Positions 24,936-33,489 of a DNA stretch of 64,000 bases are shown here, one piece after another. The stretch spans positions 186,001-250,000 of the forward strand of contig JAHBVX010000004.1 of assembly GCA_019637295.1 (NCBI GenBank), written 5' to 3'. The stretch is from Polyangiaceae bacterium (GTDB taxonomy: Bacteria; Myxococcota_A; Polyangia; Polyangiales; Polyangiaceae). The first letter of the stretch is position 1. Each line of letters opens with the position of its first letter. Position numbers and translations under genes: made by a program. A model generated the notes under the pieces. That model had not been told where the DNA came from. It saw nothing but the letters and a program-made list of their open reading frames with translations, and made no database searches.

Positions 24936-26183
24936 TCAGGCCGCTTGGCTGGTCGGTCCACCCAGGTACTTGGCTATCGCGGCGGCGAGCTCGGTGGCGT
25001 CGGCGCCCACTCCATCGAGGAAGCTCGAGTTGCGTCGGCGTAGGAACGGGAGCCCGAGCACGTACAGGCCCGGGTGCGGAGTGACCCCGCCGTCGTGCAC
25101 GATCTCACCCTGAGCATCGAGTACCCCAACGCGCAGCCATGGGTACTGACGCCGATAGCCCGTCGCCCACAGCACCGTGCGGATCCCAGAGTGTTTCCAG
25201 TGCAGCCTCGGCGCCACCGAGGGCGCTCGGATGGGCTCCGGGCGGAGGGTCTCGTCCTGGCCCGCGATCAACCCCGCGCGCCGGCCGAAGGCGTCGATGC
25301 GGCCGAGCAAGCGCCACAGCTTGTCGTCGGCCCGCCTGAGCTGGGCGTTCAGGTCACTGCCGAAGCTCACCCCGTCCGCGTCGGCGCCGAGGGTACCCCC
25401 GGCCAGCGCGACGCCGGCATCCGACAGCACGCCCAGGTCGAGCGTGCTGCGGTCGGGCCGTCCCACGAGCTGCATGGACGGCTGCTCCCGCGCGGCGTGG
25501 AGCGAGCGCACCTGATCCTTGCTCTCGCGCAGGACGCCCATCGCATCGAGCCACCAGAGGATGTCCCGCCCGCGGTAGACCCGCGGTAGACGCGTGTGAT
25601 GCCCGACGGACAGCGTGACCGGCCGACCGCTGCGATGGAGCTCGTCCGCGAGTTGCACGCCGGTCGCCGAGGCGCCCACGACCAGGACGCCCCCGGGCGG
25701 GAGCTGCTCCGGGCGCTTGTAGCGCGTGGGATGCACCTGCACGATGTGTCCCGGCAGGCGCGAGGCGAACTCGGGGACCCGAGGTACGTCGGCGTGCCCG
25801 GTCGCGATGACGACCGCGCGCGCGCGAAACGCGCCGCGCGTCGTTTGGACCTCGAGACTTTCGCCGCTCGCGGTGACGGCCTGCACGGTCGTGTCGGTCA
25901 GAAGCGGCGGCCCGAAGCTGCCAGCATAGCCCTCCAGGAGTGAGACGAGCTCGGCGCTCGTGGCGTACCCGTCCGGATCGGGCCCCGTGTAGCGGTAGCC
26001 GGGCAAGCGGCTCTGCCACTTGGGCGTGAGCAACATGAGCGAGTCCCAGCGCTCGGAGCGCCAGCGCTCGGCCAGGCGGCCCCGTTCGAGCACCACGTGC
26101 TCGACGCGGCGCTCGGTCAAGCATCGGCTCATGGCCAGCCCCGCCTGACCGCCTCCGATCACGACCGTGTCGACGTTTCTCAT
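24936..26183 (-). CDS. Flavin-containing monooxygenase (CzcO/FMO-like)
   Basis: 415 residues. Two dinucleotide-binding motifs are seen: VVIGGGQAGLAMSRCL near residue 8 for FAD and VLVVGASATGVQLADEL near 165 for NADPH. Between them, LPGHIVQVHPTRYKRP takes the place of the FMO fingerprint (usually FxGxxxHxxxY). These enzymes hydroxylate soft nucleophiles (N, S) or insert oxygen. GGGAGCG upstream of ATG 26183 fits a ribosome site. It sits between the OsmC gene and the second flavoprotein in one direction. Confidence 0.9.
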   Translation of the reverse strand: MRNVDTVVIGGGQAGLAMSRCLTERRVEHVVLERGRLAERWRSERWDSLMLLTPKWQSRLPGYRYTGPDPDGYATSAELVSLLEGYAGSFGPPLLTDTTVQAVTASGESLEVQTTRGAFRARAVVIATGHADVPRVPEFASRLPGHIVQVHPTRYKRPEQLPPGGVLVVGASATGVQLADELHRSGRPVTLSVGHHTRLPRVYRGRDILWWLDAMGVLRESKDQVRSLHAAREQPSMQLVGRPDRSTLDLGVLSDAGVALAGGTLGADADGVSFGSDLNAQLRRADDKLWRLLGRIDAFGRRAGLIAGQDETLRPEPIRAPSVAPRLHWKHSGIRTVLWATGYRRQYPWLRVGVLDAQGEIVHDGGVTPHPGLYVLGLPFLRRRNSSFLDGVGADATELAAAIAKYLGGPTSQAA

Positions 26184-26247
26184 GGTTCGCTCCCGGCAAT
26201 GCTCCAGCCGGCGCCCGCGCAGGGCGCCGACTGGAGCGGCCGCTCGC

Positions 26248-26859
26248 TCATGCGCCCGCGTTCACCTCGAGCTCGACCGGCACGCCGTTGGTGAGCACGT
26301 CGAACACCGCAGAGCGGCTGCGGGACTGCTGCACGATCTCGACGAGCTTCTCCGCGCTGGCGTCACCCTCGATCTCGAAGCTGATGCGGATGGCTTGATA
26401 GCCGTTGCGCACTCTCTCCGACATGCCGAAGATCCCGAGCAGATCGATGTCGCCCTCGACCGTGGATTGCACGCGCGTGAGCGCAACGCCCCGCGACGCC
26501 GCGATGTTGGCGATGCCGGCCGTGATGCACGCTGCGAGCGCGTGAAGCAAGAACTCGACCGGCGTGGGACCCTGGTCCTCACCGACGAGCACGCCCGGGT
26601 GATCCGCGTCATAGCGAAACTCCGCCGTGTGCGCGTGCTGACCCCCTGCGCCCGAGTAGCCGTGGATGTGGGTGCGGCTGTGGGTGCCCGCGAGCCACTG
26701 GTTCGTGGCCCGGAACTGGAACTTCGCCAGCTCCGGCTGGCCGCGCACCGCGTCTAGGGTGGCGAACAGCGTGGGGACGTTCACCCCGTTCAGTGGCGGT
26801 TTGGGCGCCTTGGGCGCCTTTGGGGTCCGGGTGCTGGTCACATCGTGGCTCATGCTCAT
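26248..26859 (-). CDS. OsmC-family protein with a single cysteine
   Basis: 203 residues. An N-terminal Lys/Pro/Ala tail is followed by an OsmC/Ohr-fold domain (about 70-200): GPTPVEFLLHALAACITAGIAN contains the conserved first Cys, but where OsmC/Ohr proteins have the second Cys (CPV/CSV) this one reads SRSRSAVFDVL. It is the only cysteine in the protein. Classical two-Cys peroxidase chemistry is therefore unlikely. It may work with an external thiol or bind a ligand. GGGAGAG precedes ATG 26859 (a second ATG is at 26853). It is probably the first gene of the flavoprotein operon. Confidence 0.88.
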   Translation of the reverse strand: MSMSHDVTSTRTPKAPKAPKPPLNGVNVPTLFATLDAVRGQPELAKFQFRATNQWLAGTHSRTHIHGYSGAGGQHAHTAEFRYDADHPGVLVGEDQGPTPVEFLLHALAACITAGIANIAASRGVALTRVQSTVEGDIDLLGIFGMSERVRNGYQAIRISFEIEGDASAEKLVEIVQQSRSRSAVFDVLTNGVPVELEVNAGA

Positions 26860-27009
26860 GCTCTCTCTCCCATTTATGCGGTGTTTCCCGCTGACGAGAG
26901 TGAGCTTGCGCCCCCGACGTGTGAGGGCGCGTTTGAGCCGGCGTGGAAAGGCGGCCTTGGCCTCCTTTGCCGATCCTTGTCCGATCGCGCCAAGGCGGCG
27001 CAGGTCGAG

Positions 27010-27279
27010 CTAAGGCGTGATCTTCGTGGCCGCCCAGACCCGGGAGAAGGGCAGACTCGCCAAGCGATTGGCCTCGCGCACGCTCTCCGCGTCTGCCGCT
27101 TCGTACACGCAGATCATCTTCTTGCGGTCCGCCGAGAAGTACGAGTGGAGAAAGTCGATCGAGCGCAGCGCGAAGCAATCCCCGCTAGCCGCCTCCAGGG
27201 CTTGAACCTCCTCGAAGGTGACCGGCTCCTCGAACTCGCGCTCCACCAATATCAATGCCATCGCTTCCTCCAACTTCAT
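27010..27279 (-). CDS. DUF4242-like small protein
   Basis: 89 residues. The pattern LVEREF near the start, DFLHSYFSADRKKMICVYEA in the middle and ESVREANRLASLPFSRVW matches the DUF4242 (SCO4226-like) family, small ferredoxin-fold proteins, one of which binds nickel. The ATG at 27279 overlaps the stop of the BTAD regulator (ATGA), so it is translated together with it; an internal ATG at 27261 is an alternative. Function unknown; the coupling suggests a link to the regulator, such as a ligand-binding partner. Confidence 0.82.
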   Translation of the reverse strand: MKLEEAMALILVEREFEEPVTFEEVQALEAASGDCFALRSIDFLHSYFSADRKKMICVYEAADAESVREANRLASLPFSRVWAATKITP

Positions 27280-30200
27280 GTCCCCGAGCCGCCGGGGTCG
27301 AGCAACTCCTCGACCGCGCGCTCGGCCAGCGCCGAAATCCCTCGCAGGGACTCGGCCTTGAGCTCGTCCAAGTGTCGCGCCGCCGCGAGCTCGTCTCCAC
27401 TCGCGCGCGTCGCACGCACGAGCGCGACGAACGAGAGCACGATGTCACTCGCGCGATCCAACAGCCGCGCGAGTTCGAGCGCCTCACGCGCCTGGGTCCG
27501 TGCCCGCGCCGGATCGACAGCAGCATCGTCCTCGAGCGCCGCACGGGTCAGCAGGTAGAGCAGGCGCTGCTTGGCGTCGAAGCCCCTGAGTTCGTCGAGC
27601 GCACGGTCGAGCTGTTGGCGCGCGCTCGGGTTACTGGCGAGCTCGCCAAGCGCGACCAGTCCGCGAGCGAACGGCGCCTCGCTGCCTTCGCGCACGCGCT
27701 CGGCCAGCGCCAGGTAGTCGGCGGCGTGCGCTCGGGCCCGTGCTCGCTCGCCGTGCTCCCACTCGAGCAACGTCAGCCGCTCGATGACGTGCAGCTCCAC
27801 TTCCCGGTCATGCGCTTCGCGCGCGGCGAGGTGCGCGCGCTCGAGCGCGCGGTTGCCGTCTTCGTACTGGCCTTGATGCGTGCGCAGCAGCCCCTCTGCG
27901 GCGACGAGCGCGGTAGGCTCGATGCGCAGGGCCTCCGCGCGCGTGCGGGCGTCCGCGAGCATCCGCTCCGCCTCCGGGAGGTCGCGTTCGAGGAGCACGA
28001 GGCAACGAGCGGCCTCCGCGACGGCGGCGACGTTCTCGCGCTCGTCGCCGCCCCGACTCACTCGCTCGGCGCGCAGCATGAGCTGCTCCGCGTCGGCGAC
28101 TCGACCCGACTGGAAGCGCAGCTCCGAGACGAGCTGAAACGCGAGACGCGCGTGGTCGGCGCACCCGTGCTCCGCCGCCGTCTCGGCCAAGCGCTCGAGC
28201 TCGCGCGCGGTGCTCTCCAGCTCCTCTGGGTGGCGGGCTCGCACGCTCGCCTGCATCAGCTCGATCCGGACGCGCACGCGCTCCGGCTCGGCGAGCCCGT
28301 CGGCGTGTCGCAGGCCGCGCTTGGCCAACGCCGCCGCCTCGGTGCTGGCGAACATGCGCATGCACTGCCGCGACGCGGTCAGGTGAGCGCGCGCCGCGCG
28401 AGCCGCGTCCCCGGCCAGCGACGCGTGGTGGGCGACCTCGAGCGCGCGGTCTTCACTGAACTGGGCACCCTCGTCCAGCGCGTCCGCCACGCGGGCGTGC
28501 ATCAACCGCCGGCGCGGCTCGGACAGGTCCGAGTGCGCCACGGAGCGCAGCAAGTCGTGCGCGAAGGCGTAGCTCGAGGGCCCCGCTTCTTCGGAGACGC
28601 GAATCAAGCCGTGACGCTCGAGCAATTCGAGGGACGCGACGAGGCGATCCGGCGCCAACGACGTGACCCGCTGCAGCCGCTCGACGGCAAAGGTGGCTCC
28701 GAGAACCGCGCCCCAGCGCAGGAGGTCGAGCGCCTCGGCGGGCAGACGCTCGAGGCGCTCCCGAATCAGCTCGGTCAGGGTGTGAGGAGCGCTACCGTCG
28801 CGCTCCGTCGCCCGCGCCAGCTCCAGCGCGAATAGTGGGTTGCCTCCACTCTGAGCGCAGAGCATGTCGATGTCGCCGTCGGGAGCCAGGAACGACACCA
28901 GCGCGCCCGTGTCTTCGCTGCTCAGTGGGCCGAGAGGCAGCTCGTCGAGCAGGCGGTCCCGCCGCAGGCTGCGCACCACGCTCGACGCCGGCGCGTTGTC
29001 CGCGAGCTCGCCACCCCGCGCGCCGAGCACGAAGCAGAGCTGCTGATTCTTGCTGACTCGCGCCACATAGTGCAGCAGCGTCGCCGAGGCATCGTCGCAC
29101 CACTGCAGGTCATCGAAGACGACCAGCACGGGGTGCTGGCCCTGCGCCCGGGTCGTGAGCAGCTCCGCGACCTCCGAGAACAGCCGGTCGCGGGTCTGCA
29201 TCGCGTTCGCTCCCCCGCCTCGAAGCTCTCTCGCGACGGCGGCGAGCAGCTCGCCGTCCGTCGACGCGGGCATTCGGCCGAGGGCATCCAGCCAGGGCCC
29301 GTACGGGCGAGCGCGCTCCGCCTCGTAGCACGCGCCCATCAGCGCGAGCCCGCCTCGTTCTCTCACGCGCTGGCGCACTTCGTGGAGCAGGCGCGACTTG
29401 CCGATGCCAGGCTCGCCGGTGACGAGGACGAAGCGCTCGCGTCCAGTCGCCACGACGGTCTCGTAGCTGCCCAGCAGTCGCTCTAGCTCCGCGCCGCGCC
29501 CCACCAGAGGAAAGGTGGCGGCTCCGGAGCGGGTGCTGGGCGGGGCGTCCAGGTCCAACCTCGCGAGCCTCGAGGGGGTCACGGGGACGGGCGACGAGGC
29601 CGCGGCGATGCGGGGTGCGCCCTTCGCGTCTTGCCAGGCCTGGACCAGCTCACCGCTCGGTGTGGTGCCCAGCTCTTTGAACAGTCGAAGCCCTGCGTTG
29701 TACTGTTGCTCGGCTTCTTCGCGGTGTCCGGTCACCATCAGCAGCCGCACGAGGATGGCCCGTGCTCGCTCGTCGAGGGGCTCGACCCGCGTCCAAGCGC
29801 GCGCGTGCGCGACCGCGCGGTTCGGATCGTCGGCGAGCCGCTTCACCAGCTCGGCGAGCGCGCGGGCGTGAAGGCGCCTGAGCTCCTCGCGCTCGGCGAT
29901 ACACCACGCCTGGAAGTCGTCGAAGTCCGGGAGGTCCAGGCCCTCCAGCAGCTCGCCGCGGAAGTAGCCCAGGCAGCTGGTGATCGACTCGGTGGACGCG
30001 CCCTCGAGCCCTCGACCCAGGCACTCGCGAACACGGAGCACGTCCACTTCGGCGCCGTGCGCGTGGAACTCGACCTGATCTCGGTCGGCGATGATGCGCT
30101 TGTGCCGCTCGTCGTCGACCAGGGTTCGCAGCTTGGAGAGACTCCAGCGCAGCGCGCCCCGGGGATCGTCGGTCACGTCCCAAAACAGGGAGCAGAGTCG

Positions 30201-30344
30201 CTCGCGACGATGCGGGCGGCCCGTGAGCACCAGGTAGGCGAGCAGGGCGCGGGTCTTCTTCGAGGGAGGCAGCGCGAGCGCAAGCCCACCCCGAGCGACC
30301 TCCACGCTCCCGAGAAACCCCAACGCCAGCGCTCCCTTGGCCAC
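27276..30344 (-). CDS. BTAD/AAA-ATPase transcriptional regulator (SARP/AfsR-like, large)
   Basis: 1022 residues, GTG start. An OmpR-like winged helix (about 5-100, LPPSKKTRALLAYLVLTGRP) is followed by a BTAD domain (about 100-245). The AAA ATPase has Walker A TGEPGIGKSR (309-318) and Walker B VVFDDLQWCDD (about 420). The C-terminal half is TPR-like helices. This is the architecture of AfsR/MalT/LuxR-like STAND regulators with a SARP head, which bind direct repeats in promoters and respond to a ligand through the TPR part. It lies divergent from the methyltransferase operon, with 122 bp between, and is translationally coupled to the DUF4242 gene; local control of both sides is likely. Confidence 0.9.
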   Translation of the reverse strand: MAKGALALGFLGSVEVARGGLALALPPSKKTRALLAYLVLTGRPHRRERLCSLFWDVTDDPRGALRWSLSKLRTLVDDERHKRIIADRDQVEFHAHGAEVDVLRVRECLGRGLEGASTESITSCLGYFRGELLEGLDLPDFDDFQAWCIAEREELRRLHARALAELVKRLADDPNRAVAHARAWTRVEPLDERARAILVRLLMVTGHREEAEQQYNAGLRLFKELGTTPSGELVQAWQDAKGAPRIAAASSPVPVTPSRLARLDLDAPPSTRSGAATFPLVGRGAELERLLGSYETVVATGRERFVLVTGEPGIGKSRLLHEVRQRVRERGGLALMGACYEAERARPYGPWLDALGRMPASTDGELLAAVARELRGGGANAMQTRDRLFSEVAELLTTRAQGQHPVLVVFDDLQWCDDASATLLHYVARVSKNQQLCFVLGARGGELADNAPASSVVRSLRRDRLLDELPLGPLSSEDTGALVSFLAPDGDIDMLCAQSGGNPLFALELARATERDGSAPHTLTELIRERLERLPAEALDLLRWGAVLGATFAVERLQRVTSLAPDRLVASLELLERHGLIRVSEEAGPSSYAFAHDLLRSVAHSDLSEPRRRLMHARVADALDEGAQFSEDRALEVAHHASLAGDAARAARAHLTASRQCMRMFASTEAAALAKRGLRHADGLAEPERVRVRIELMQASVRARHPEELESTARELERLAETAAEHGCADHARLAFQLVSELRFQSGRVADAEQLMLRAERVSRGGDERENVAAVAEAARCLVLLERDLPEAERMLADARTRAEALRIEPTALVAAEGLLRTHQGQYEDGNRALERAHLAAREAHDREVELHVIERLTLLEWEHGERARARAHAADYLALAERVREGSEAPFARGLVALGELASNPSARQQLDRALDELRGFDAKQRLLYLLTRAALEDDAAVDPARARTQAREALELARLLDRASDIVLSFVALVRATRASGDELAAARHLDELKAESLRGISALAERAVEELLDPGGSGT

Positions 30345-30466
30345 CGCGCGTCACCTTAGCAGATCCCGATTCCACGGGACCTCCCACGCGCCGTCACACG
30401 CGGCAGCGTCACGTTTGGCGGGTCCCGGCCCCCACGCAGCGCCGGCCCACAGCAAGGAGAGGTTCC
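30345..30466. promoter_or_regulatory. Divergent promoter region between BTAD regulator and methyltransferase operon
   Basis: A 122-bp region between two divergent starts. Repeated CGTCAC at 30392-30397 and 30407-30412 (15 bp apart), and inverted 7-base arms CGGGACC (30375-30381) and GGTCCCG (30421-30427). AAGGAGAGG precedes ATG 30467 as ribosome site. The repeats are candidate sites for the BTAD regulator; they are short and could be chance. Confidence 0.35.
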
Positions 30467-31258
30467 ATGGCCATCCAGAGTCCCCCCGGTTTCGACGTCG
30501 CTCGCCTGCGGCAGCTCGTGCAGAACACCTACGCTTCCGTCGCGGACGACCCCGACGGAGCGTTCCACTTCCACCGCGGCCCTGCGTACGCGGCGAGGCT
30601 GCTCGGCTACGACGCCGAGGAGCTCGCGACCCTGCCCGCGCGGAGCGCCGCCCGCTTCGCGGGGGTCGGAAATCCACTGGCTATTGGCCCCATCCATCCC
30701 GGCGAGACCGTGCTCGACCACGCCTGCGGCGCCGGTATGGACCTGTTGCTCGCCGCGCGCCGAGTGGGCCGCGCGGGGCGGGCCATCGGCGTGGACATGA
30801 CCCCCGCCATGCGCGAGGTCGCGGCGGCGTCGGCGAGCGCCGCGGGCCTCGAACAGGTCGACATTCGAGCCGGGTTCTTCGAGGAGCTGCCGATTGCGCG
30901 CGAGAGCGTCGACGTCGTGCTCAGCAACGGTGTCGTCAACCTGTCCCCCGACAAGGAGCGCGTGTTCGCGGAGATCTACCGGGTGCTGGTGCCCGGTGGT
31001 CGCCTGTACTTGGCCGACGTGGTCGTCCAGCGCGAGCTGCGTCTCGCCACGCGCCAGCAGCCCGAGCTGTGGGCGGCGTGTATCGCCGGCGCGCTCCCGG
31101 AGGGTCAACTGCTCGAGCTCGCGCGCAACTGCGGCCTGACCGACGTGCGCGTCACCCACCGCTACGACTCCTTCGCCGACACCAGCGCCCGGGCCCAGGT
31201 CTCGTCGGACCTGCGGGTCGGAGCCGTCGGGCTCTTCGCGACAAAGCCGCTCGGCTGA
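30467..31258 (+). CDS. ArsM-like SAM methyltransferase lacking two catalytic cysteines
   Basis: 263 residues. It has the class I SAM-binding fold with LDHACGAGMDLLLAARRVG and GVDMTPAMREVA, and LSPDKERVFAEIYRVLVPGG as in arsenite methyltransferases. The family cysteines are mostly missing: GCGNP reads GVGNP (Val 67) and SNCVINL reads SNGVVNL (Gly 155), while Cys 205 of the CxAGAL motif remains. Arsenite methylation is therefore doubtful and another S-, N- or O-acceptor is more likely. The start has AAGGAGAGG upstream. It is the first gene of a four-gene operon with a CysM-type enzyme 28 bp downstream. Confidence 0.88.
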   Translation: MAIQSPPGFDVARLRQLVQNTYASVADDPDGAFHFHRGPAYAARLLGYDAEELATLPARSAARFAGVGNPLAIGPIHPGETVLDHACGAGMDLLLAARRVGRAGRAIGVDMTPAMREVAAASASAAGLEQVDIRAGFFEELPIARESVDVVLSNGVVNLSPDKERVFAEIYRVLVPGGRLYLADVVVQRELRLATRQQPELWAACIAGALPEGQLLELARNCGLTDVRVTHRYDSFADTSARAQVSSDLRVGAVGLFATKPLG

Positions 31259-31286
31259 GCCTCGAGTTCATGGAACACTGTCGACC

Positions 31287-32180
31287 GTGCACGTCGCCGA
31301 CCTGATCGGAAACACACGCCTGGTGGAGCTCTCGGCGCTCCTCGAACGCCCCGGGGTTCGCCTGTTCGGCAAGCTCGAGGGCGACAACCCGGGCGGAAGC
31401 GTCAAGGATCGGCCCGCCAAGTGGATGATCAGAAACGCCATCGCCCGAGGCGAGCTCGTCCCGGGCATGCGCCTGATCGAGCCCACGAGCGGCAACACCG
31501 GCATCGCGCTCGCGATGTTGGCCCGGGCCTACGGCGTCGAGATCGATCTGGTGATGCCCGAGGGCTCGACCCTCGAGCGCGTGCACACCATGCAGGCGTT
31601 CGGCGCCAACGTGATCTCGACCCCCGCGGAGGGCGGCATGGAGGCCGCCATCGACCTCGCCCGCCAGCGCGTACGCGACGGAGGCGTGCTGATGCTGGAC
31701 CAGTTCTCCAACCCGGACAACTGGCTCGCCCACTACGAGACCACCGCGCCGGAGATCTGGCGTGACACTCAGGGACAGCTGACGCACTTCATCTCCGCCA
31801 TGGGTACGACCGGCACCATCATGGGCTGCGCGCGCTACTTCGCCGAGCACGCGCCGAGCGTACGGGTCGTCGGCGTCCACCCTGCGGGTGAGTCGCGCAT
31901 CCCCGGCATTCGCCGCTGGCCCGCGGCGTACCTACCCAAGATATTCGAGCCGGCGCGCGTGCACGAGACCTTCGAGGTGACCGCGGAGGAAGCCGAAGCG
32001 CAGACCCGCGAGCTGGCGCTCCGGCTCGGCGTGTTCGTGGGCGTCAGCGCGGGGGGCGCCGTCGTGGCCGCCAGGCGCGTCGCCGCAGGTCTGGAGCGCG
32101 GCACCCTCGTCACCATCCTGTGCGATCGGGGGGATCGCTACCTCTCGTCGGGCCTGTTCGGGCCGCGGGAGACGCCGTGA
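31287..32180 (+). CDS. CysM-type cysteine synthase family PLP enzyme
   Basis: 297 residues, GTG start. PLP Lys in GGSVKDRPAKW (Lys in SVKDR), the PLP-phosphate loop region EPTSGNTGIALA, and ISAMGTTGTIMG are all present. PEGSTLERVHTMQAFGA and DQFSNPDNW are typical of CysM (O-acetylserine sulfhydrylase B), which can also use thiosulfate or protein-bound thiocarboxylate. It makes or replaces the beta-substituent of a serine derivative. Its setting between a methyltransferase and an OsmC protein suggests a pathway-specific job rather than housekeeping cysteine synthesis. It overlaps the next gene by 4 bases. Confidence 0.93.
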   Translation: MHVADLIGNTRLVELSALLERPGVRLFGKLEGDNPGGSVKDRPAKWMIRNAIARGELVPGMRLIEPTSGNTGIALAMLARAYGVEIDLVMPEGSTLERVHTMQAFGANVISTPAEGGMEAAIDLARQRVRDGGVLMLDQFSNPDNWLAHYETTAPEIWRDTQGQLTHFISAMGTTGTIMGCARYFAEHAPSVRVVGVHPAGESRIPGIRRWPAAYLPKIFEPARVHETFEVTAEEAEAQTRELALRLGVFVGVSAGGAVVAARRVAAGLERGTLVTILCDRGDRYLSSGLFGPRETP

Positions 32181-32608
32181 CCACCCTCGATCTCACGCTG
32201 CGCCGCGTGGGCCCCGTCCAGTTCGAGGCGTCTGACGCCCGAGGCCACCGCGTCTTGGTGGAAGGCTCGACCGAGCTCGGCGGCCGCGACGAGGGCATGC
32301 GACCCATGGAGATGTTCCTGGTGGCGCTCGCGAGCTGCAGCGCCATCGACGTCGTCCACATCCTCGAGCGCAAACAGAAGCACACCCTCGAGCAGCTGGT
32401 CGTTCGCGTCCGCGGCGTGCGCGCCGACGCCGTCCCGGCCGTCTTTACCGAGGTGGAGCTCGCGTTCGAGGCCACCGGGAACATGAGCGAGAAGAAGCTC
32501 GCTCGCGCGGTCGCGCTCTCGGTAGAGAAGTACTGCTCCGTCACCCGCATGCTCGAGGGCAACGTCGTAGTACGTCACACGTACCGCCTCTCGCCCTCCG
32601 CCGGATAG
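32177..32608 (+). CDS. OsmC-family protein with both cysteines
   Basis: 143 residues from GTG 32177, overlapping the CysM stop as GTGA. YhfA-like OsmC fold: GMRPMEMFLVALASCSAIDV carries the first Cys and VEKYCSVTRML the second, so both redox cysteines of the family are in place. It may reduce organic peroxides or act on persulfides; the tight link to a CysM-type enzyme favours sulfur chemistry, which is inference. The next gene starts 3 bases after its stop. Confidence 0.9.
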   Translation: MTTLDLTLRRVGPVQFEASDARGHRVLVEGSTELGGRDEGMRPMEMFLVALASCSAIDVVHILERKQKHTLEQLVVRVRGVRADAVPAVFTEVELAFEATGNMSEKKLARAVALSVEKYCSVTRMLEGNVVVRHTYRLSPSAG

Positions 32609-32610
32609 CC

Positions 32611-33420
32611 ATGCTGCTCACCGTCCACTCGAGCTTGTGGCCGCTGTTGGTGTTGTTCCTCGTGTCCAACGCCTACGGCACGAGCGTGCTGTTCGGCGTC
32701 GCCCTGCTGAAGCAGCAGAGCTTCTTCGAGGGCAGCTTCTCGTCGCGCAAGTACTACCTGCTCATGGGCTGGGCGCCGCTCACCTATCTGGGCCTCGCGT
32801 TGCTGTTGGATCCTCGCTACGCGCTGTTCTTCGTCACTGCCGCGGCCCTCGGGGTGATCGGCGAGCTGCTGGTCTCCATCCACTTTCGCAGCTTCTTCCG
32901 CGAGCCCATCTGGACCTACAGCCACAGCTCGATCCTCTCGGGCTACACCGCCACCATCAACATCTTGCCCTGGGCCGTTGGAGCGCTCTTGTTCCACGTC
33001 TTCGGGCGGCTGATCTTTCCGGCGGCTGAGCCGCTGCCGGTGGACGCGATGCTCACCGCCACTGTCGCGGTCCTGGGCGGCGTTGCCCTGTCGCTGGCGC
33101 TGCGCTCACGCACGAGCGCCCGCACGGGGCAGCTCTCCGTCGCCGCGTTCGCGGTCTTTTGTCTGCCCATCGCGACTTCGGCCCTGGCCCTGGGGCTGCT
33201 CTGCGACGCGCGCTACCCGCTGGTCATGGCCATCTTCTCGCTGGTCGGCTTCAGCACCGAGTACGGTTACGGTCGCAGCATGGCGCTGTTCTTCGATCGT
33301 GCACTGTGGACCTACAACCACTGGCCCATCGACGAAGGTCACTCGAGCTTCGTCACGTTCCCGTTGTGGGCCCTCGGGGGCCTCTACTTTCACTTCATCG
33401 CGGTGCTCGTGGGACTGTGA
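32611..33420 (+). CDS. Internally duplicated polytopic membrane protein
   Basis: 269 residues with about seven hydrophobic segments. The two halves repeat with a 132-residue period: Asp67-x-Arg-Tyr70, Gly81, Glu85, Phe95-Phe96 and the WTYSH motif (101-105) recur as Asp199-x-Arg-Tyr202, Gly213, Glu217, Phe227-Phe228 and WTYNH (233-237). Conserved Glu and His inside or next to membrane helices suggest metal, cofactor or proton handling. I do not recognise the family. It is the last gene of the methyltransferase-CysM-OsmC operon. Confidence 0.8.
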   Translation: MLLTVHSSLWPLLVLFLVSNAYGTSVLFGVALLKQQSFFEGSFSSRKYYLLMGWAPLTYLGLALLLDPRYALFFVTAAALGVIGELLVSIHFRSFFREPIWTYSHSSILSGYTATINILPWAVGALLFHVFGRLIFPAAEPLPVDAMLTATVAVLGGVALSLALRSRTSARTGQLSVAAFAVFCLPIATSALALGLLCDARYPLVMAIFSLVGFSTEYGYGRSMALFFDRALWTYNHWPIDEGHSSFVTFPLWALGGLYFHFIAVLVGL

Positions 33421-33489
33421 GGGCCCGAGCATCTCCGCGAGCGAAGTTTGGATTGACCGACCTCGGTTAACGCTCGCCGCTCTTGCGGC

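Noticed and set aside
30467-31258. Calling the methyltransferase an arsenite methyltransferase (arsM)
   Set aside because: Two of the three conserved arsenic-binding Cys are substituted.
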